Positions 25,284 through 34,712 of a DNA stretch of 64,000 bases are shown here, in pieces. This stretch comes from Blastocatellia bacterium. Lineage in GTDB: Bacteria; Acidobacteriota; Blastocatellia; Pyrinomonadales; Pyrinomonadaceae. The stretch covers positions 248,001 to 312,000 of the forward strand of contig PMSM01000006.1 of assembly GCA_003168335.1 (NCBI GenBank), given 5' to 3'. The notes beneath the pieces were generated by a model. It was not told the DNA's origin. It saw only the letters and a list, made by a program, of their open reading frames with translations, and did not search any database. The stretch's first letter is position 1. Each line of letters starts with the position of its first letter. A program made the translations under genes and the position numbers.

Positions 25284-26960
25284 ATGAGAAAACTGAAACT
25301 GTATTCGCTAATAATCCTGCTGGCGCTGTCGCTGGCGCTGCCGACAACATTTGCCCAACGCAAAGACGCCAAACCAAAAGCCACATCTGCAGTTACAACC
25401 AGAGCGGCCCGGGGCACAGACACGATTTCGGCAGCTCAGTTGAAAAACTATCTTTACTTCATCGCCTCAGATGAAATGGAAGGCCGCGACACGCCTTCAC
25501 GTGGATTAGACACGATCGCAAAGTTCATCGCGATGAATCTGGAGCGCTGGAGCTTCAAACCCGCGGGTGACGACGGCACATTCTTTCAACGCATCACCCT
25601 GCGCCGCGATCAACTCGACGCCGCGCACTCAACCGCCGAGATCAACGGGCAGAAGTACAACTTTGGAGAAGACTTTCTGGCGAATCCGGTTGCGGGTACC
25701 CTCAGCGGTCCGCTGGTCTTTGCCGGGAGCGGATGGATCGTAAAGTCAAAGAACGTCGACTCGTATCAGGGTATCGACGTAAAGGGAAAGATCATCGTCG
25801 TCGTCGGCCAAGGTCTTCCCAAAGGTGTTGCCCGCACTGATCTCACAGGCGTGCAGGGAACTGATTGGTCCAGTCCCGTCCTTTATGCGCAGCGGCACGG
25901 GGCTAAGGGAATTTTGTCGCTGCCCGACGCCGCGACTGCGCAAGGTTGGGCCCTCCAACTGCAACGTCTAATGCAACCGAGCCGGGCCTCAGTCGAAAAA
26001 TTTCAGCCAGCCGCCAACAGCACTCCGGTGCCGACGGTTGTGCTTTCTGCAAAAATGGCCAACGCCTTGTTAGCTGGCGCGAAAACCGATGCTGCAACCC
26101 TGATCGCTAAAGTACAAAACGGTGAACCGACTACCGCGTTTGATTTTAGTGCCGAGAAGAGCGTGAACATCACAATTGTGGTTAAGCCTGATCACCCAAC
26201 GACGCAGAATGTCGTCGCCGTGTGGGAAGGCGGCGATACCGTTTTGAAGAACGAGTACGTCGCGGTCGGCGCGCACTATGATCACATCGGAATTTGCGCG
26301 CCGGGTACGGCTGATCCGATTTGCAATGGCGCGGATGACGATGGATCGGGGACGACGGCGCTACTCGGCATGGCGGAGGCGATCTCGCATGCGAAGCTGC
26401 GGCCCAAACGTTCAGTCCTGTTTGTCTGGCACTGCGGCGAAGAGAAAGGATTGTGGGGCTCGCGCTATTTCACTGACTATCCCACGATCCCGCTCGATCG
26501 TATCGTGACGCAACTCAACATCGATATGATCGGCCGCAGCAAGAAAGAGGGCGACACGAATCCACGGAACGCGACCCTTTCCGGGCCAAATCAGATTTAT
26601 GTGATCGGGTCAACGATGATGAGCACGGACCTGGGCAACCTCAGCCAGGCGGTGAACAAATCGTATCTGAATCTGCAATACGATCTTCGTTACGATGATC
26701 CGAACGACCCCAATCGCTTCTTTTTTCGCAGCGATCATTTCAACTATGCGCGCAAGGGCATTCCCATCATCTTCTTTTTTGACGGGGTGCACGAAGACTA
26801 TCACCGGCCCGGGGATGAACCGCAAAAAATCGATTACGAGAAGATGGAGAAGGTGGCGCGCACCATCTACCTGACGCTGTGGGAAGTTGCCAATCTACCC
26901 GTGCGTCCGAAGGTTGATAAACCGCTGCCGGCACAGTTGACGAATCGGAGCGGGGAATAG
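25284..26960 (+). CDS. secreted M28-family zinc aminopeptidase
   Basis: A 558-residue protein. ATG at 25284 is chosen because it begins a clear signal peptide ending TTFAQ and excludes the upstream repeat. A protease-associated (PA) domain is inserted at about 130-300. The co-catalytic zinc site motifs of M28 are visible: AHYDHIG, GADDDGSGT, CGEEKGLWGSRYF and NIDMIGR, plus a final HEDYHRPGD supplying the last His. Predicted periplasmic or secreted di-zinc aminopeptidase. The peptide substrate is unknown. Confidence 0.92.
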   Translation: MRKLKLYSLIILLALSLALPTTFAQRKDAKPKATSAVTTRAARGTDTISAAQLKNYLYFIASDEMEGRDTPSRGLDTIAKFIAMNLERWSFKPAGDDGTFFQRITLRRDQLDAAHSTAEINGQKYNFGEDFLANPVAGTLSGPLVFAGSGWIVKSKNVDSYQGIDVKGKIIVVVGQGLPKGVARTDLTGVQGTDWSSPVLYAQRHGAKGILSLPDAATAQGWALQLQRLMQPSRASVEKFQPAANSTPVPTVVLSAKMANALLAGAKTDAATLIAKVQNGEPTTAFDFSAEKSVNITIVVKPDHPTTQNVVAVWEGGDTVLKNEYVAVGAHYDHIGICAPGTADPICNGADDDGSGTTALLGMAEAISHAKLRPKRSVLFVWHCGEEKGLWGSRYFTDYPTIPLDRIVTQLNIDMIGRSKKEGDTNPRNATLSGPNQIYVIGSTMMSTDLGNLSQAVNKSYLNLQYDLRYDDPNDPNRFFFRSDHFNYARKGIPIIFFFDGVHEDYHRPGDEPQKIDYEKMEKVARTIYLTLWEVANLPVRPKVDKPLPAQLTNRSGE

Positions 26961-26979
26961 TCCGAAAGCCCCCAGGCGA

Positions 26980-27485
26980 TCAATCAGCAAACTGTCTCAG
27001 TGATTGCTTGAAAGTCAGATAACTTTGCCGGTTGCGACTGTAGGCGTCCTGGTTCCGATACTTGATGCCAAAGACTTTTCGTGTGTTCGTGGCCGAGTCT
27101 GCGGTATCTTCGAACGATCGAGTGTAACTATTGTCCCGCGCTTTAACGGTGACTCTGCGGACGGTCGTGCTGCCCCTCTTGTCCGAACTTTGCGAAACCA
27201 AAACTTCATTCCTCGAATTGATCTCTACGTCGTTCGGCTCGCCGTTCCATTGCGGTGAAAACACATAGAACTCTACGCTGCCGTCGGGTGCGGTGAAAAA
27301 GACGCTGTCGTAACCCCCCGCAGATGAGCTTCTCTGCGAAGGATGAACCTGGAACGTCGCGGGATATTTGACCTCAAACCAGGCGCCTTTATACCCGCGC
27401 CAATTATTACCACCCTGGGTGTTTGTTCCGGCCAGGGCGGGAACATTAATATGATTGCGGTCACGAGTATCGTCCTCCACCTCAC
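26980..27485 (-). CDS. exported hypothetical protein, probable frameshift after the signal peptide
   Basis: The body (about 150 residues: GAWFEVKYPATF, VEFYVFSP, TRKVFGIKYR) resembles a small exported beta-rich domain and ends at 26980. In its own frame the only starts are a TTG at 27510 and an internal GTG, and no signal peptide is coded. In the neighbouring frame GTG at 27485 starts a classical signal peptide (MRWRTILVTAIILMF). A one-base shift near 27410-27440 would join the two. Either an indel (sequencing or real) or a fortuitous frame. It follows the capA-like gene by less than 40 bases. Confidence 0.55.
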
Positions 27486-27523
27486 TAAAGTTAATTTCTT
27501 CGGCTCGCAATGGCCGGCGACCT

Positions 27524-28669
27524 TTACCTTTCAGCTATTGAACTCAGGCCGGCCGCAGTTATGACCCCGCCGGCAACTCCTATTTTCTGCAGAATCCTCT
27601 CGGACTCTTTATCCGTGGCTGGTCGTGGACTGACGTGTTCAATAATCACTGGAATCAACTCGATCTTGTCGAGGGTGACCAGCCTACCCTGGATGCCCGG
27701 CGTTTGAGCTAAGGCCTGATTCTCACGCCCCGGCGATCGTAATACAACTCTTAGGGCCAGGCCCTCTCTGGTGTCTTCATGCCCCATCTGATCAAAAACA
27801 AAATTACCCAAAGAGTAGAAAATATACTTCCCCTGATATTGTTCTATGGTTTGAATCCAATGCGGGTGTTGACCAATAACCAAATCGGCGCCGTAATCAA
27901 TGGCCGCGCGCGCAAAAGTCACTTGCGAGGAGTCCGGGTTTCGTGTGTATTCAATCCCAGCGTGCATGGTAACTACTATAAAGTCAGCCTCAGATTTTAA
28001 TTTCGTCACCGCGTCCTTCAAGTCACTCAAATCCTCGATGCGCGCTACATAATCATTGCGCTTGCCGTCGCCGTCATTTGTCGAGGCGTACGACGCGCCC
28101 AGGAAACCTATGCGGACGCCGTTGACGGTAACGATCTTCGGTTGCCAGGCCTGTTGTTTATTGTCCCCCACACCCAGATAGACAATGCCCTGCTCTGACA
28201 GGACGCGCATGGTGTTCTCTAATCCAGCCAGACCCTGATCCAACGCGTGGTTGTTGGCGAGATTTACAATCTTGAAGTTGTACGAGACCAGGCCCGCCAG
28301 ATGTTTGGTGGCTGTATTGAAAACCAACTCGCGCCCTTTTTTCTGGTCATTGCCCGACACCGGACTCTCCAGATTGCCGAAATTGAAATCAGTTGAATTT
28401 AAGAGGTCTTTCAATTGGTCGAACGGTAGGAGCGGGTTGTCGTTCTGCTCAATGCGCTCCGCGACATGCCGCGACAGCATGATGTCACCCACCGCGAGGA
28501 AACTGACCGTGGTGTGCAGCTCGGCTGCGGGCGGGTCAGCCAAAGTCTGCGCTTGAAGGGGAGCGGGTGCTGCTGGCCGGGAGCCTATGCGCACGCGCCA
28601 CCCGGCGATACCCAGCAGCAGAGCAATGATGGCGAGCCCGAAGAGATATCGAGTTGGGGGAAGCCTCAC
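27524..28669 (-). CDS. CapA/PgsA-type metallophosphatase-like protein
   Basis: A 381-residue protein with one N-terminal membrane anchor (about 8-24). The PGA_cap domain is clear: LAVGDIMLSRHV, DFNFGNLESPVSG, VNLANNHALDQG, MHAGIEY and GQHPHWIQ, then IFYSLGNFVFDQ. These are the metal-binding residues of the calcineurin-like superfamily subgroup named for poly-gamma-glutamate synthesis in Bacillus. No capB/capC partners are near, so poly-glutamate synthesis is not implied. Start at 28669. Confidence 0.88.
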   Translation of the reverse strand: MRLPPTRYLFGLAIIALLLGIAGWRVRIGSRPAAPAPLQAQTLADPPAAELHTTVSFLAVGDIMLSRHVAERIEQNDNPLLPFDQLKDLLNSTDFNFGNLESPVSGNDQKKGRELVFNTATKHLAGLVSYNFKIVNLANNHALDQGLAGLENTMRVLSEQGIVYLGVGDNKQQAWQPKIVTVNGVRIGFLGASYASTNDGDGKRNDYVARIEDLSDLKDAVTKLKSEADFIVVTMHAGIEYTRNPDSSQVTFARAAIDYGADLVIGQHPHWIQTIEQYQGKYIFYSLGNFVFDQMGHEDTREGLALRVVLRSPGRENQALAQTPGIQGRLVTLDKIELIPVIIEHVSPRPATDKESERILQKIGVAGGVITAAGLSSIAER

Positions 28670-28742
28670 GGTTTGGTGTCCCGGTGCAAAATCGAAGCGT
28701 GACCGCTCTCCAGAAGCTGATCGCGATTCAGTACTTGATCAA

Positions 28743-28997
28743 TCATTCCTTAACTACACTGAATACTCCGTACTGACCATCAGAGATGGTATAAGAACCT
28801 GCAAAGGCGCCGCCCGGTGTTCGATCACCGTTGATGTGAATCGTCCACTTCTGTCGCACGTCCCCGGTCTCGAACCACAGCTCTATGCTGTTGCCGTTCA
28901 CCTGGCCATCGCCGGCCGGCTCCTTCCACGTCCAGTGTCTTTTTCTATCACAGTTGAGCTGCGAGGCGTCCGGCAATTGTTTGTTTCGGAACTGCAC
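28743..28997 (-). CDS. possible remnant of a secreted protein
   Basis: An 84-codon frame. Its first 17 codons overlap the thioredoxin gene, and there is no good ribosome site. Codons after the overlap read like the end of a beta-rich exported protein (NSIELWF, KWTIHINGD, GAFAGSYTISDGQYGVFSV). It is more likely a C-terminal fragment or a small gene with an unclear start than a full gene. Confidence 0.35.
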   Translation of the reverse strand: MQFRNKQLPDASQLNCDRKRHWTWKEPAGDGQVNGNSIELWFETGDVRQKWTIHINGDRTPGGAFAGSYTISDGQYGVFSVVKE

Positions 28998-29406
28998 CGA
29001 CGATTTGATCGACCACCTGACCGTTCTTGAAAATCAACATCGTGGGGATGCTGCGGATCTGAAACTGCGCGGACGTGCGCGGGTTCTCGTCAACGTTGAG
29101 CTTGACAATCTTGTAGCGGCCTCCCGACTCACTGGCGAGTTGATCGAGCACCGGCGCGATCAGGCGGCACGGGCCGCACCAGGGCGCCCAGGCGTCCACC
29201 AACACGGGGAGAGAAGCCGAAGCGCTCACGACGTCGCTCGCGAAGCTCGCGTCGGTCACGACCTGCGGCTTGGTATTAGCTGTCCCGGCCGCCTCGGCTT
29301 CGGGTAGCTTCTCTCCACACTTGCCGCAAACCGGTTGGCTCACGGTCGCCGCATTTTCGTCCACGCGGTTTTTGGCACCGCACTTCGGACATGCTTGAAT
29401 CGCCAT
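28948..29406 (-). CDS. trxC: thioredoxin with N-terminal zinc ribbon (thioredoxin 2 type)
   Basis: A 152-residue protein. Residues 1-34 form a zinc ribbon with Cys6, Cys9, Cys27 and Cys30. Residues 50-150 are a thioredoxin fold with the active site WCGPC (Cys77 and Cys80) and the cis-proline in SIPTML. It reduces disulfides in the cytoplasm and is the Trx2 class, whose zinc ribbon is redox-sensitive. The linker is Ala/Glu-rich. It lies at the head of a minus-strand group. Confidence 0.93.
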   Translation of the reverse strand: MAIQACPKCGAKNRVDENAATVSQPVCGKCGEKLPEAEAAGTANTKPQVVTDASFASDVVSASASLPVLVDAWAPWCGPCRLIAPVLDQLASESGGRYKIVKLNVDENPRTSAQFQIRSIPTMLIFKNGQVVDQIVGAVPKQTIAGRLAAQL

Positions 29407-29496
29407 CGTTCCCTCCCTGCATTAACGGATCGATTGTCTTCGCTCCCTTGCGTGAGGCATCAGCTCGTCGGTTTAATCTCACGCAAAGACGCCAAG

Positions 29497-30174
29497 CTAT
29501 TCGACTTCACTCAGATGTCTTCTGAAATGCGCCAGCACTCTTCGCCACGCATCGGCCGCGGCTTCCGCGTCGTAAACCTGCGGACGCGTGTCGTTGAAGA
29601 AAGCATGATCGGCGTCATAGCTGACCACTTCAACCGGCAAGCTGTACTTGGCCGCGAGTTCTTTCAGCGTGTTTACCTTCTCGGGATTAATCCACGCGTC
29701 ACGCTTGCCGGCAATGAAGAGCGTCGGCGCCCTTAGTTTTGCCAAAGCACGCTCATCGGGGATGTCGCCATAGAACGGCGCGGCGGCTTTGAGTTCAGGA
29801 ATTTCGCACGCGGCGCGCAGAGCGAACGTTCCGCCCATGCAGTATCCCGTGATCGCGAATCGTCTAACCTGATAAGTAGCTTCCGCAGCGGCCATCGCTT
29901 TGCGGATCGTCTCGAGGCCGTCGTCGATTTCCAGCGCCTGCATCAGGGCCGAAGCTTCATCGGTATTCGTTGCGACCCTCCCACGATAAAGATCCGGTGC
30001 GACACAAAGGTAACCTTCCGTCGCATAACGGCCGGCGAGGTCGCGAATGTGATCATTGATGCCCCACCATTCATGGATCAAAATTACCGCTGCATCGATT
30101 TCCGTCTCTGGTCGCGCTACGTAGGCAGTCGTCGCGCCGCGGGACGTGTTGAGATTCAAAGATTCAACGGTCAT
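29497..30174 (-). CDS. dienelactone hydrolase-family protein
   Basis: A 225-residue alpha/beta hydrolase. ATG at 30174 is preferred because AAGGGG lies about 7 bases upstream. The DLH features are visible: Glu35 in HEWWG, the nucleophile Cys112 in GYCMGG, Asp159 in GKRDAW and His190 in DADHAF. The Cys nucleophile in GYCxGG is the DLH hallmark. In aromatic degradation this enzyme opens dienelactone, but no pathway genes are near, so a general esterase role is equally possible. Confidence 0.9.
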   Translation of the reverse strand: MTVESLNLNTSRGATTAYVARPETEIDAAVILIHEWWGINDHIRDLAGRYATEGYLCVAPDLYRGRVATNTDEASALMQALEIDDGLETIRKAMAAAEATYQVRRFAITGYCMGGTFALRAACEIPELKAAAPFYGDIPDERALAKLRAPTLFIAGKRDAWINPEKVNTLKELAAKYSLPVEVVSYDADHAFFNDTRPQVYDAEAAADAWRRVLAHFRRHLSEVE

Positions 30175-30707
30175 GGAGATCCCCTTCATTAAAGCGACGG
30201 ATCAAAATGTCATTCGCTCCGATAGTAAACCAAAGAGCGCGAAAGTAGCAGCCCGTCGAGGAATTCCTTGCGCTGATTCCCGAACCTCGCAGGCCCGAAG
30301 GGCCGACATGAAATAGCCACGCCCGTAAGGGCGTGGATCCGAAACCTTCTCAAAGACAAATGAGCGCCGAAGGTGCGGCACCAAAGCCCGTGAAACGGGC
30401 GACTGAAAATCGTCTATTAGCGCGAACACCTCGAAGAATTTCAGCCGTCCGCCTTCGGGGACTGATTCGTTCAAGGTTGCTCTTCCCCAGCGATGAATCG
30501 CTGGGCTATTGTCAGGCGTCCGTTTCACGGACTTCATTACTCGCTCTTTTCTTTTCGATCTCGTTTTCAAACAGTAAGGTGCTAATGAAATTTTGAGTCT
30601 AAATACAGAACGAACAAATTCGGTCTCGAAGGGTTACAAAGCAAACTGCGCCCTGTGATATAACTCAGCCCAGCTAATTAATCACCGACCACCTAAAGAG
30701 GAAGACA
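30175..30707. other. 533-base intergenic region of stacked hairpins
   Basis: It contains at least five adjacent hairpins, e.g. GCAGGCCCGAAGGGCCGAC, CACGCCCGTAAGGGCGTG, AGCCCGTGAAACGGGCGA, CAGCGATGAATCGCTG and GTCCGTTTCACGGAC. The same words recur at 34371-34515. A 122-codon frame crosses it but is just a translation of these repeats. The promoter of the amidohydrolase gene should lie near 30640-30690. Confidence 0.7.
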
Positions 30708-32393
30708 ATGAAAGTCCTTTCCATCCTGCTTAGCATTTTGCTTTTCAGCTTCGTGCCGGCCGGCCCCAGGGTTGAACCGGCGGACGTAATCTTCACCAAT
30801 GCCAACGTCTACACCGCGAATGATCAGCAGCCCAACGCGGAAGCGGTGGCGGTAAAGGGCGATCGGATTGTCTTCGTCGGGTCGAACGCCGAAGTGAAGA
30901 AGTTTCAGGGCGCGAAGACCCGGGTTGTGGATCTGCATGGTGCGACCGTTCTGCCCGGGATGACCGACGCGCATCACCATCTGGAAGGTGTTGGCTTTCG
31001 CGAGATCACGCTGAACCTCGAAGGAATTACCAACCTTCAGGATTTTCTCGCCAAGGTAAAGGCCCGAGTCGATCAGGCAAAGCCCGGCGAATGGGTCACC
31101 GGACGCGGCTGGATTGAAACCTTCTGGACGCCACCTGTTTTTCCCACGCGTTGGGACCTCGACAAAGTTGCTCCCAACAATCCGGTGATACTCGAGCGCG
31201 CTGACGGCCACGGCTCAGTGGCGAACAGTGCGGCGCTGAAACTTGCCGGCATCGACCAGAACACGGCCAGTCCTTTTGGCGGCGAGGTTTCGAAAGACAA
31301 ACAGACCGGGGAACCAAACGGCATGTTGCTCGACGCCGCCCAGGGACTCGTGCGTCGTCACGTTCCGCCTACCTCGCCTGCAGATGCGGAACGCGCGGTC
31401 GTACTGGGAGTGCAGCGAGACATCGGCCTGGGCTGGACGCAGGTGCAGGATCCGGGTGGGAGTTATGCGGACGTCGGCCTCTACCGCAAGCTTTACAGTG
31501 AAGGAAAAATCAAGCTGCGTATTTACAAAGTCCTTTCCGCGCCCGGAAAGGAAGCGCAACGACTTTTGAACGAGGGACCGATCATCGGCGCCTATGGTAA
31601 TCGCCTCACCGTTCGCGCTCTCAAGTTTTATGCCGATGGCTCACTCGGTTCACGGAGCGCGGCCCTGCTCGCGCCGTATTCCGACGCTCCCGAGACATCC
31701 GGGTTCCTGACCATCAAGGAAGAAAGTCTTCTGCCCATGCTGGAAGAAGCTTTGCGCAAAGGCATTCAGTGTGAGACGCATGCCATCGGGGACCGTGGCA
31801 ATCGCTTCATACTTGATGAGTACGAGAAAGCGCTGAAGGCCGTGCCGGCGAATCAGCGCAAGATCGCCAATCCGCGCTGGCGCGTTGAGCACTCGCAGAT
31901 CGTGAACCCGCTCGACATTCCTCGCTTCAAAAAACTCGGCATCATCCCCTCGATGCAGCCTTCGCATGCTATTGGTGATTTGCATTTCGCGCCCGCGCGC
32001 CTGGGCATCAAGCGTCTGGAAGGCGCCTATGCGTGGAACAGTTTCATCAAGTCGGGCGTAATCGTCCCCGGAGGATCGGACGCGCCGGTCGAACGCGGCG
32101 AACCAATGATCGAGTTCTATGCGGCCGTTGCGCGCAAGGACCTGAAGGGATTTTCCGGCGCCGGCTGGCACCCGGAAGAAGCTGTTTCAAGAGATCAGGC
32201 TTTGAAGATGTTTACGATCTGGCCCGCGTACGCGGCGTTCGAAGAAAAGATTCGCGGTTCAATTGAAGTAGGAAAACTTGCCGACCTGACCGTGCTATCA
32301 GCCGACATCATGAAAATTCCGGAGATGGATATTTTGAAGACGCATTGCGTGATGACAGTGATTGGGGGCGAAATTGTTTACGAGGTCAAGTAG
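30708..32393 (+). CDS. exported amidohydrolase (YtcJ-like, amidohydrolase_3)
   Basis: A 561-residue protein with a signal peptide (about 1-20). The domain follows: TNANVYTAND, VLPGMTDAHHHLEGVG with the HxH metal ligands, CETHAIGDRGN, the ERLWRVEHSQIV-like PRWRVEHSQIV, and PGGSDAPVERGEP with the catalytic Asp. The C-terminal strand IEVGKLADLTVLSADI rebuilds the small beta domain. It hydrolyses an amide or related bond with a metal; the substrate is unknown. Ribosome site AGAGGAAG before the ATG. Confidence 0.9.
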   Translation: MKVLSILLSILLFSFVPAGPRVEPADVIFTNANVYTANDQQPNAEAVAVKGDRIVFVGSNAEVKKFQGAKTRVVDLHGATVLPGMTDAHHHLEGVGFREITLNLEGITNLQDFLAKVKARVDQAKPGEWVTGRGWIETFWTPPVFPTRWDLDKVAPNNPVILERADGHGSVANSAALKLAGIDQNTASPFGGEVSKDKQTGEPNGMLLDAAQGLVRRHVPPTSPADAERAVVLGVQRDIGLGWTQVQDPGGSYADVGLYRKLYSEGKIKLRIYKVLSAPGKEAQRLLNEGPIIGAYGNRLTVRALKFYADGSLGSRSAALLAPYSDAPETSGFLTIKEESLLPMLEEALRKGIQCETHAIGDRGNRFILDEYEKALKAVPANQRKIANPRWRVEHSQIVNPLDIPRFKKLGIIPSMQPSHAIGDLHFAPARLGIKRLEGAYAWNSFIKSGVIVPGGSDAPVERGEPMIEFYAAVARKDLKGFSGAGWHPEEAVSRDQALKMFTIWPAYAAFEEKIRGSIEVGKLADLTVLSADIMKIPEMDILKTHCVMTVIGGEIVYEVK

Positions 32394-32402
32394 CGGATCT
32401 GT

Positions 32403-32700
32403 TCGACAAAGAGCGAACGCCGCAAACTAAGCACGATAGACGACCAGCCTGCGAAGCAGGCGATAGAATGTTAGCCCCTGGCGAAGCGCAGCGGAGCCTG
32501 GGGTAACCCGCAAAACGAATTCGAGCCTGCGTAGCAGGCAGCAGAGGTGCGACAATGTCTTACACAAATCTCCTTTATCACATTGTGCACGCACTGCCGC
32601 CAGCTTCGCAGGCTCCTTTGATTTTTCCATCGCCGTCCCCAGGCTCGGCTGCGCCTCACCAGGGGCTTCATTCTGCCGCCTGCTGGCGCAGGCTGGTTGT
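32403..32700. repeat. composite repeat region, family F
   Basis: Repeated words based on AGCCTGCGAAGCAGGC, AGCCTGCGTAGCAGGC and GCCCCTGGCGAAGCGCAGCG, with complementary partners near 32600-32700 (CCAGGCTCGGCTGCGCC, GCCTGCTGGCGCAGGCTGG). The same family sits at 38470-38715. No gene is supported. Confidence 0.75.
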
Positions 32701-32817
32701 AGGTTTGACGTCAGGAGTAACACTATCGATCCCGTCACCTTTAAACTCCTGATCAGCCTGGCGATCATCGTCATCGCGACGTTACACGGGTATGGCGCCG
32801 CGTGGCTGGCCATCTGG

Positions 32818-34326
32818 ATGCTGTTTCATCCTTACCAACCGGTGAAATTGCTGGGCATCACCATCTGGCCGCAGGGAATGATTCCGCGGCATCGGGCCCG
32901 CCTGGCGCAATCGATTGGCAACGCGGTCGGCAACGAATTGGTTTCGCAGGAAACCATTTTCCAGGCGCTCTTCGAAACCGGCTTCTTCAGCAGCAAAGTC
33001 GAGGGCTTTGTTAATTCTTACACCAGGGAATTACTCTCCACTGTCTACCCTTCGCTGATTGAGGCGCTGCCGGCGGGCGCGCGCGCGCCGGTGCTGGATA
33101 CGATTGCCGCGCTGCAATACCGCCTGGCGGAACACATTGCGTCAGTTTTGAAGAGCCAGCAAACCGCCGAAGCGATCGAGCAGTTTGTCGATCGGCAGGT
33201 TGATAAGTTGCTGGAGCGACAGTTAAGCGAGACAGTCAGCGCGGAAACCTTCGATCTGGTTCTGCAATTTGCCGCCGACCGCTTTAACGGTTTAATCAGC
33301 GAAGAAGCATTCGCGGCGAAGGTCCGGGCGTTTACGAGCGAGCGCATCGACGACCTGGCGCACACGAACGCCTCGCTGGCTGAAATGTTCACGCCCGAGA
33401 CGGTGGCGTTAATCAAGGAGCGCGTAGATCAGCAGGTAGGGCCCATCGCCCAGCACCTGGCCGACATCGCCGCCAGCCCGACTACCAGACAACAGATCGG
33501 CGCGCTGATCAAACGCGAAGTCGACGAGTATTACGAACAGCTTTCGTTTCTGAAAAAAATATTCATATCGCGCGAGCGCATCTACCGTGAGGTCGATGAC
33601 CTGGTCCACAATACTCTGCCGCGACGCATCGACGAATACTTGCGCGGAGCTGATTTTGTGCAGGAAGCCACGGGCTTTCTAAATTCAACGATCGACAATC
33701 TAATGCAGCGGCCGCTGAACGAACTCATCGGCCAGCTGCCCGCGGAAAAGTTTGAGACGATCAAGCGTGAAGCCGCGGCGCGATTGGTCGCCATCGTGCG
33801 CAGTCCGGAACTGGCGCGCTCGGTCGTCGGCTATCTCAGCAATGCTATCGAGCGCCTGCGGCCGCAAACCATGCGTGAACTGCTCGAAACTTTGAACCCT
33901 GAATCCGCGCCGCGCCTAAAAGCATTTCTGACGACCAGCCTGCTCACCGTTCTGGCCCGCGACGACACGGCGCGGACCATCAACGCGATCCTGAATACCC
34001 AAATCGAAAGGTTCATGGTAGCGCCCATCGGCCGGCTCGCCGATCATATGCCCGCGGGCGCGATTGAAAAAGCCAGCGCAGCGCTCACCGAAAAGATTAC
34101 CGCCGCTGCGCGCGAGCGATTGCCGGCGCTGATCGCTGAGTTCGATGTCGGCGGCCTGGTGCGAAAAAAAGTTTCCGAGTATCCAATCGAAAAGTTGGAA
34201 GCGCTCGTTTTGTCGGTAGCTCAGCATCATTTGAAAACGATCGAGCTGTTTGGCGCCGTGATTGGTCTTTGGATCGGCATTGGACAAGCGATCTATTTTT
34301 GGTTCACCTACATGCCGAAGCCTTGA
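32818..34326 (+). CDS. DUF445-family membrane protein
   Basis: A protein of at least 502 residues. The core is a long helical DUF445 region of repeated TFDLVLQFAADRFNG and ALIKREVDEYYE type helices, ending in a C-terminal membrane helix (IELFGAVIGLWIGIGQAIYF). With the ATG at 32818 the N-terminal membrane helix is lost. The same frame extends upstream as an ideal helix, IDPVTFKLLISLAIIVIATL, preceded by AGGAGTAACACT and the codon ATC at 32725. A non-AUG start at 32725 is therefore likely (533 residues). DUF445 proteins are inner-membrane proteins of unknown function. Confidence 0.82.
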   Translation: MLFHPYQPVKLLGITIWPQGMIPRHRARLAQSIGNAVGNELVSQETIFQALFETGFFSSKVEGFVNSYTRELLSTVYPSLIEALPAGARAPVLDTIAALQYRLAEHIASVLKSQQTAEAIEQFVDRQVDKLLERQLSETVSAETFDLVLQFAADRFNGLISEEAFAAKVRAFTSERIDDLAHTNASLAEMFTPETVALIKERVDQQVGPIAQHLADIAASPTTRQQIGALIKREVDEYYEQLSFLKKIFISRERIYREVDDLVHNTLPRRIDEYLRGADFVQEATGFLNSTIDNLMQRPLNELIGQLPAEKFETIKREAAARLVAIVRSPELARSVVGYLSNAIERLRPQTMRELLETLNPESAPRLKAFLTTSLLTVLARDDTARTINAILNTQIERFMVAPIGRLADHMPAGAIEKASAALTEKITAAARERLPALIAEFDVGGLVRKKVSEYPIEKLEALVLSVAQHHLKTIELFGAVIGLWIGIGQAIYFWFTYMPKP

Positions 34327-34712
34327 ACTACGGATTGTTTCCGACAACAACAAACTGCTAACTTAGTTGAGTCCGCATAGCGGACGATCGGCAATAGCCC
34401 GCCGATTCATCGGTGGGATCACGTTTCTAATTTAGAAAAAGAGTCGTCATTCCTCGCCCATTCCCAGCACTGAAGTGCTGGGCTATTTTCACGCCGTCCG
34501 CTTCGCAGACGTATTCTTGATTCCTTTGATGGAATCGGTTGCCTGGTGACTTTGTTGATCGTATCGTCTTGGTTATTGCTGTGCTATGATGCGTTTTGTC
34601 GATCACTACTTGTTACACTTCTTAATCGATGACGCAATTCAGAAATTTTCTTGTTGACAATCCGCTCGTTAGATAATAAACATCTGTCTTCTTTGAAAGG
34701 AGTCATCAGCGA
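34327..34712. other. 386-base gap: repeats then ferredoxin promoter region
   Basis: Positions 34371-34515 hold palindromic repeats like those at 30175-30707 (GTCCGCATAGCGGAC, CCCAGCACTGAAGTGCTGGG, CCGTCCGCTTCGCAGACG). After them, A/T-rich sequence leads to the ferredoxin gene. TTGACA at 34654-34659 is a good -35 box; a TAATAA at 34674 is only 14 bases away, so the -10 is uncertain. Confidence 0.5.

Noticed and set aside
30202-30570. 122-codon frame on the minus strand
   Set aside because: It is a translation through stacked palindromic repeats; no ribosome site, no domain.
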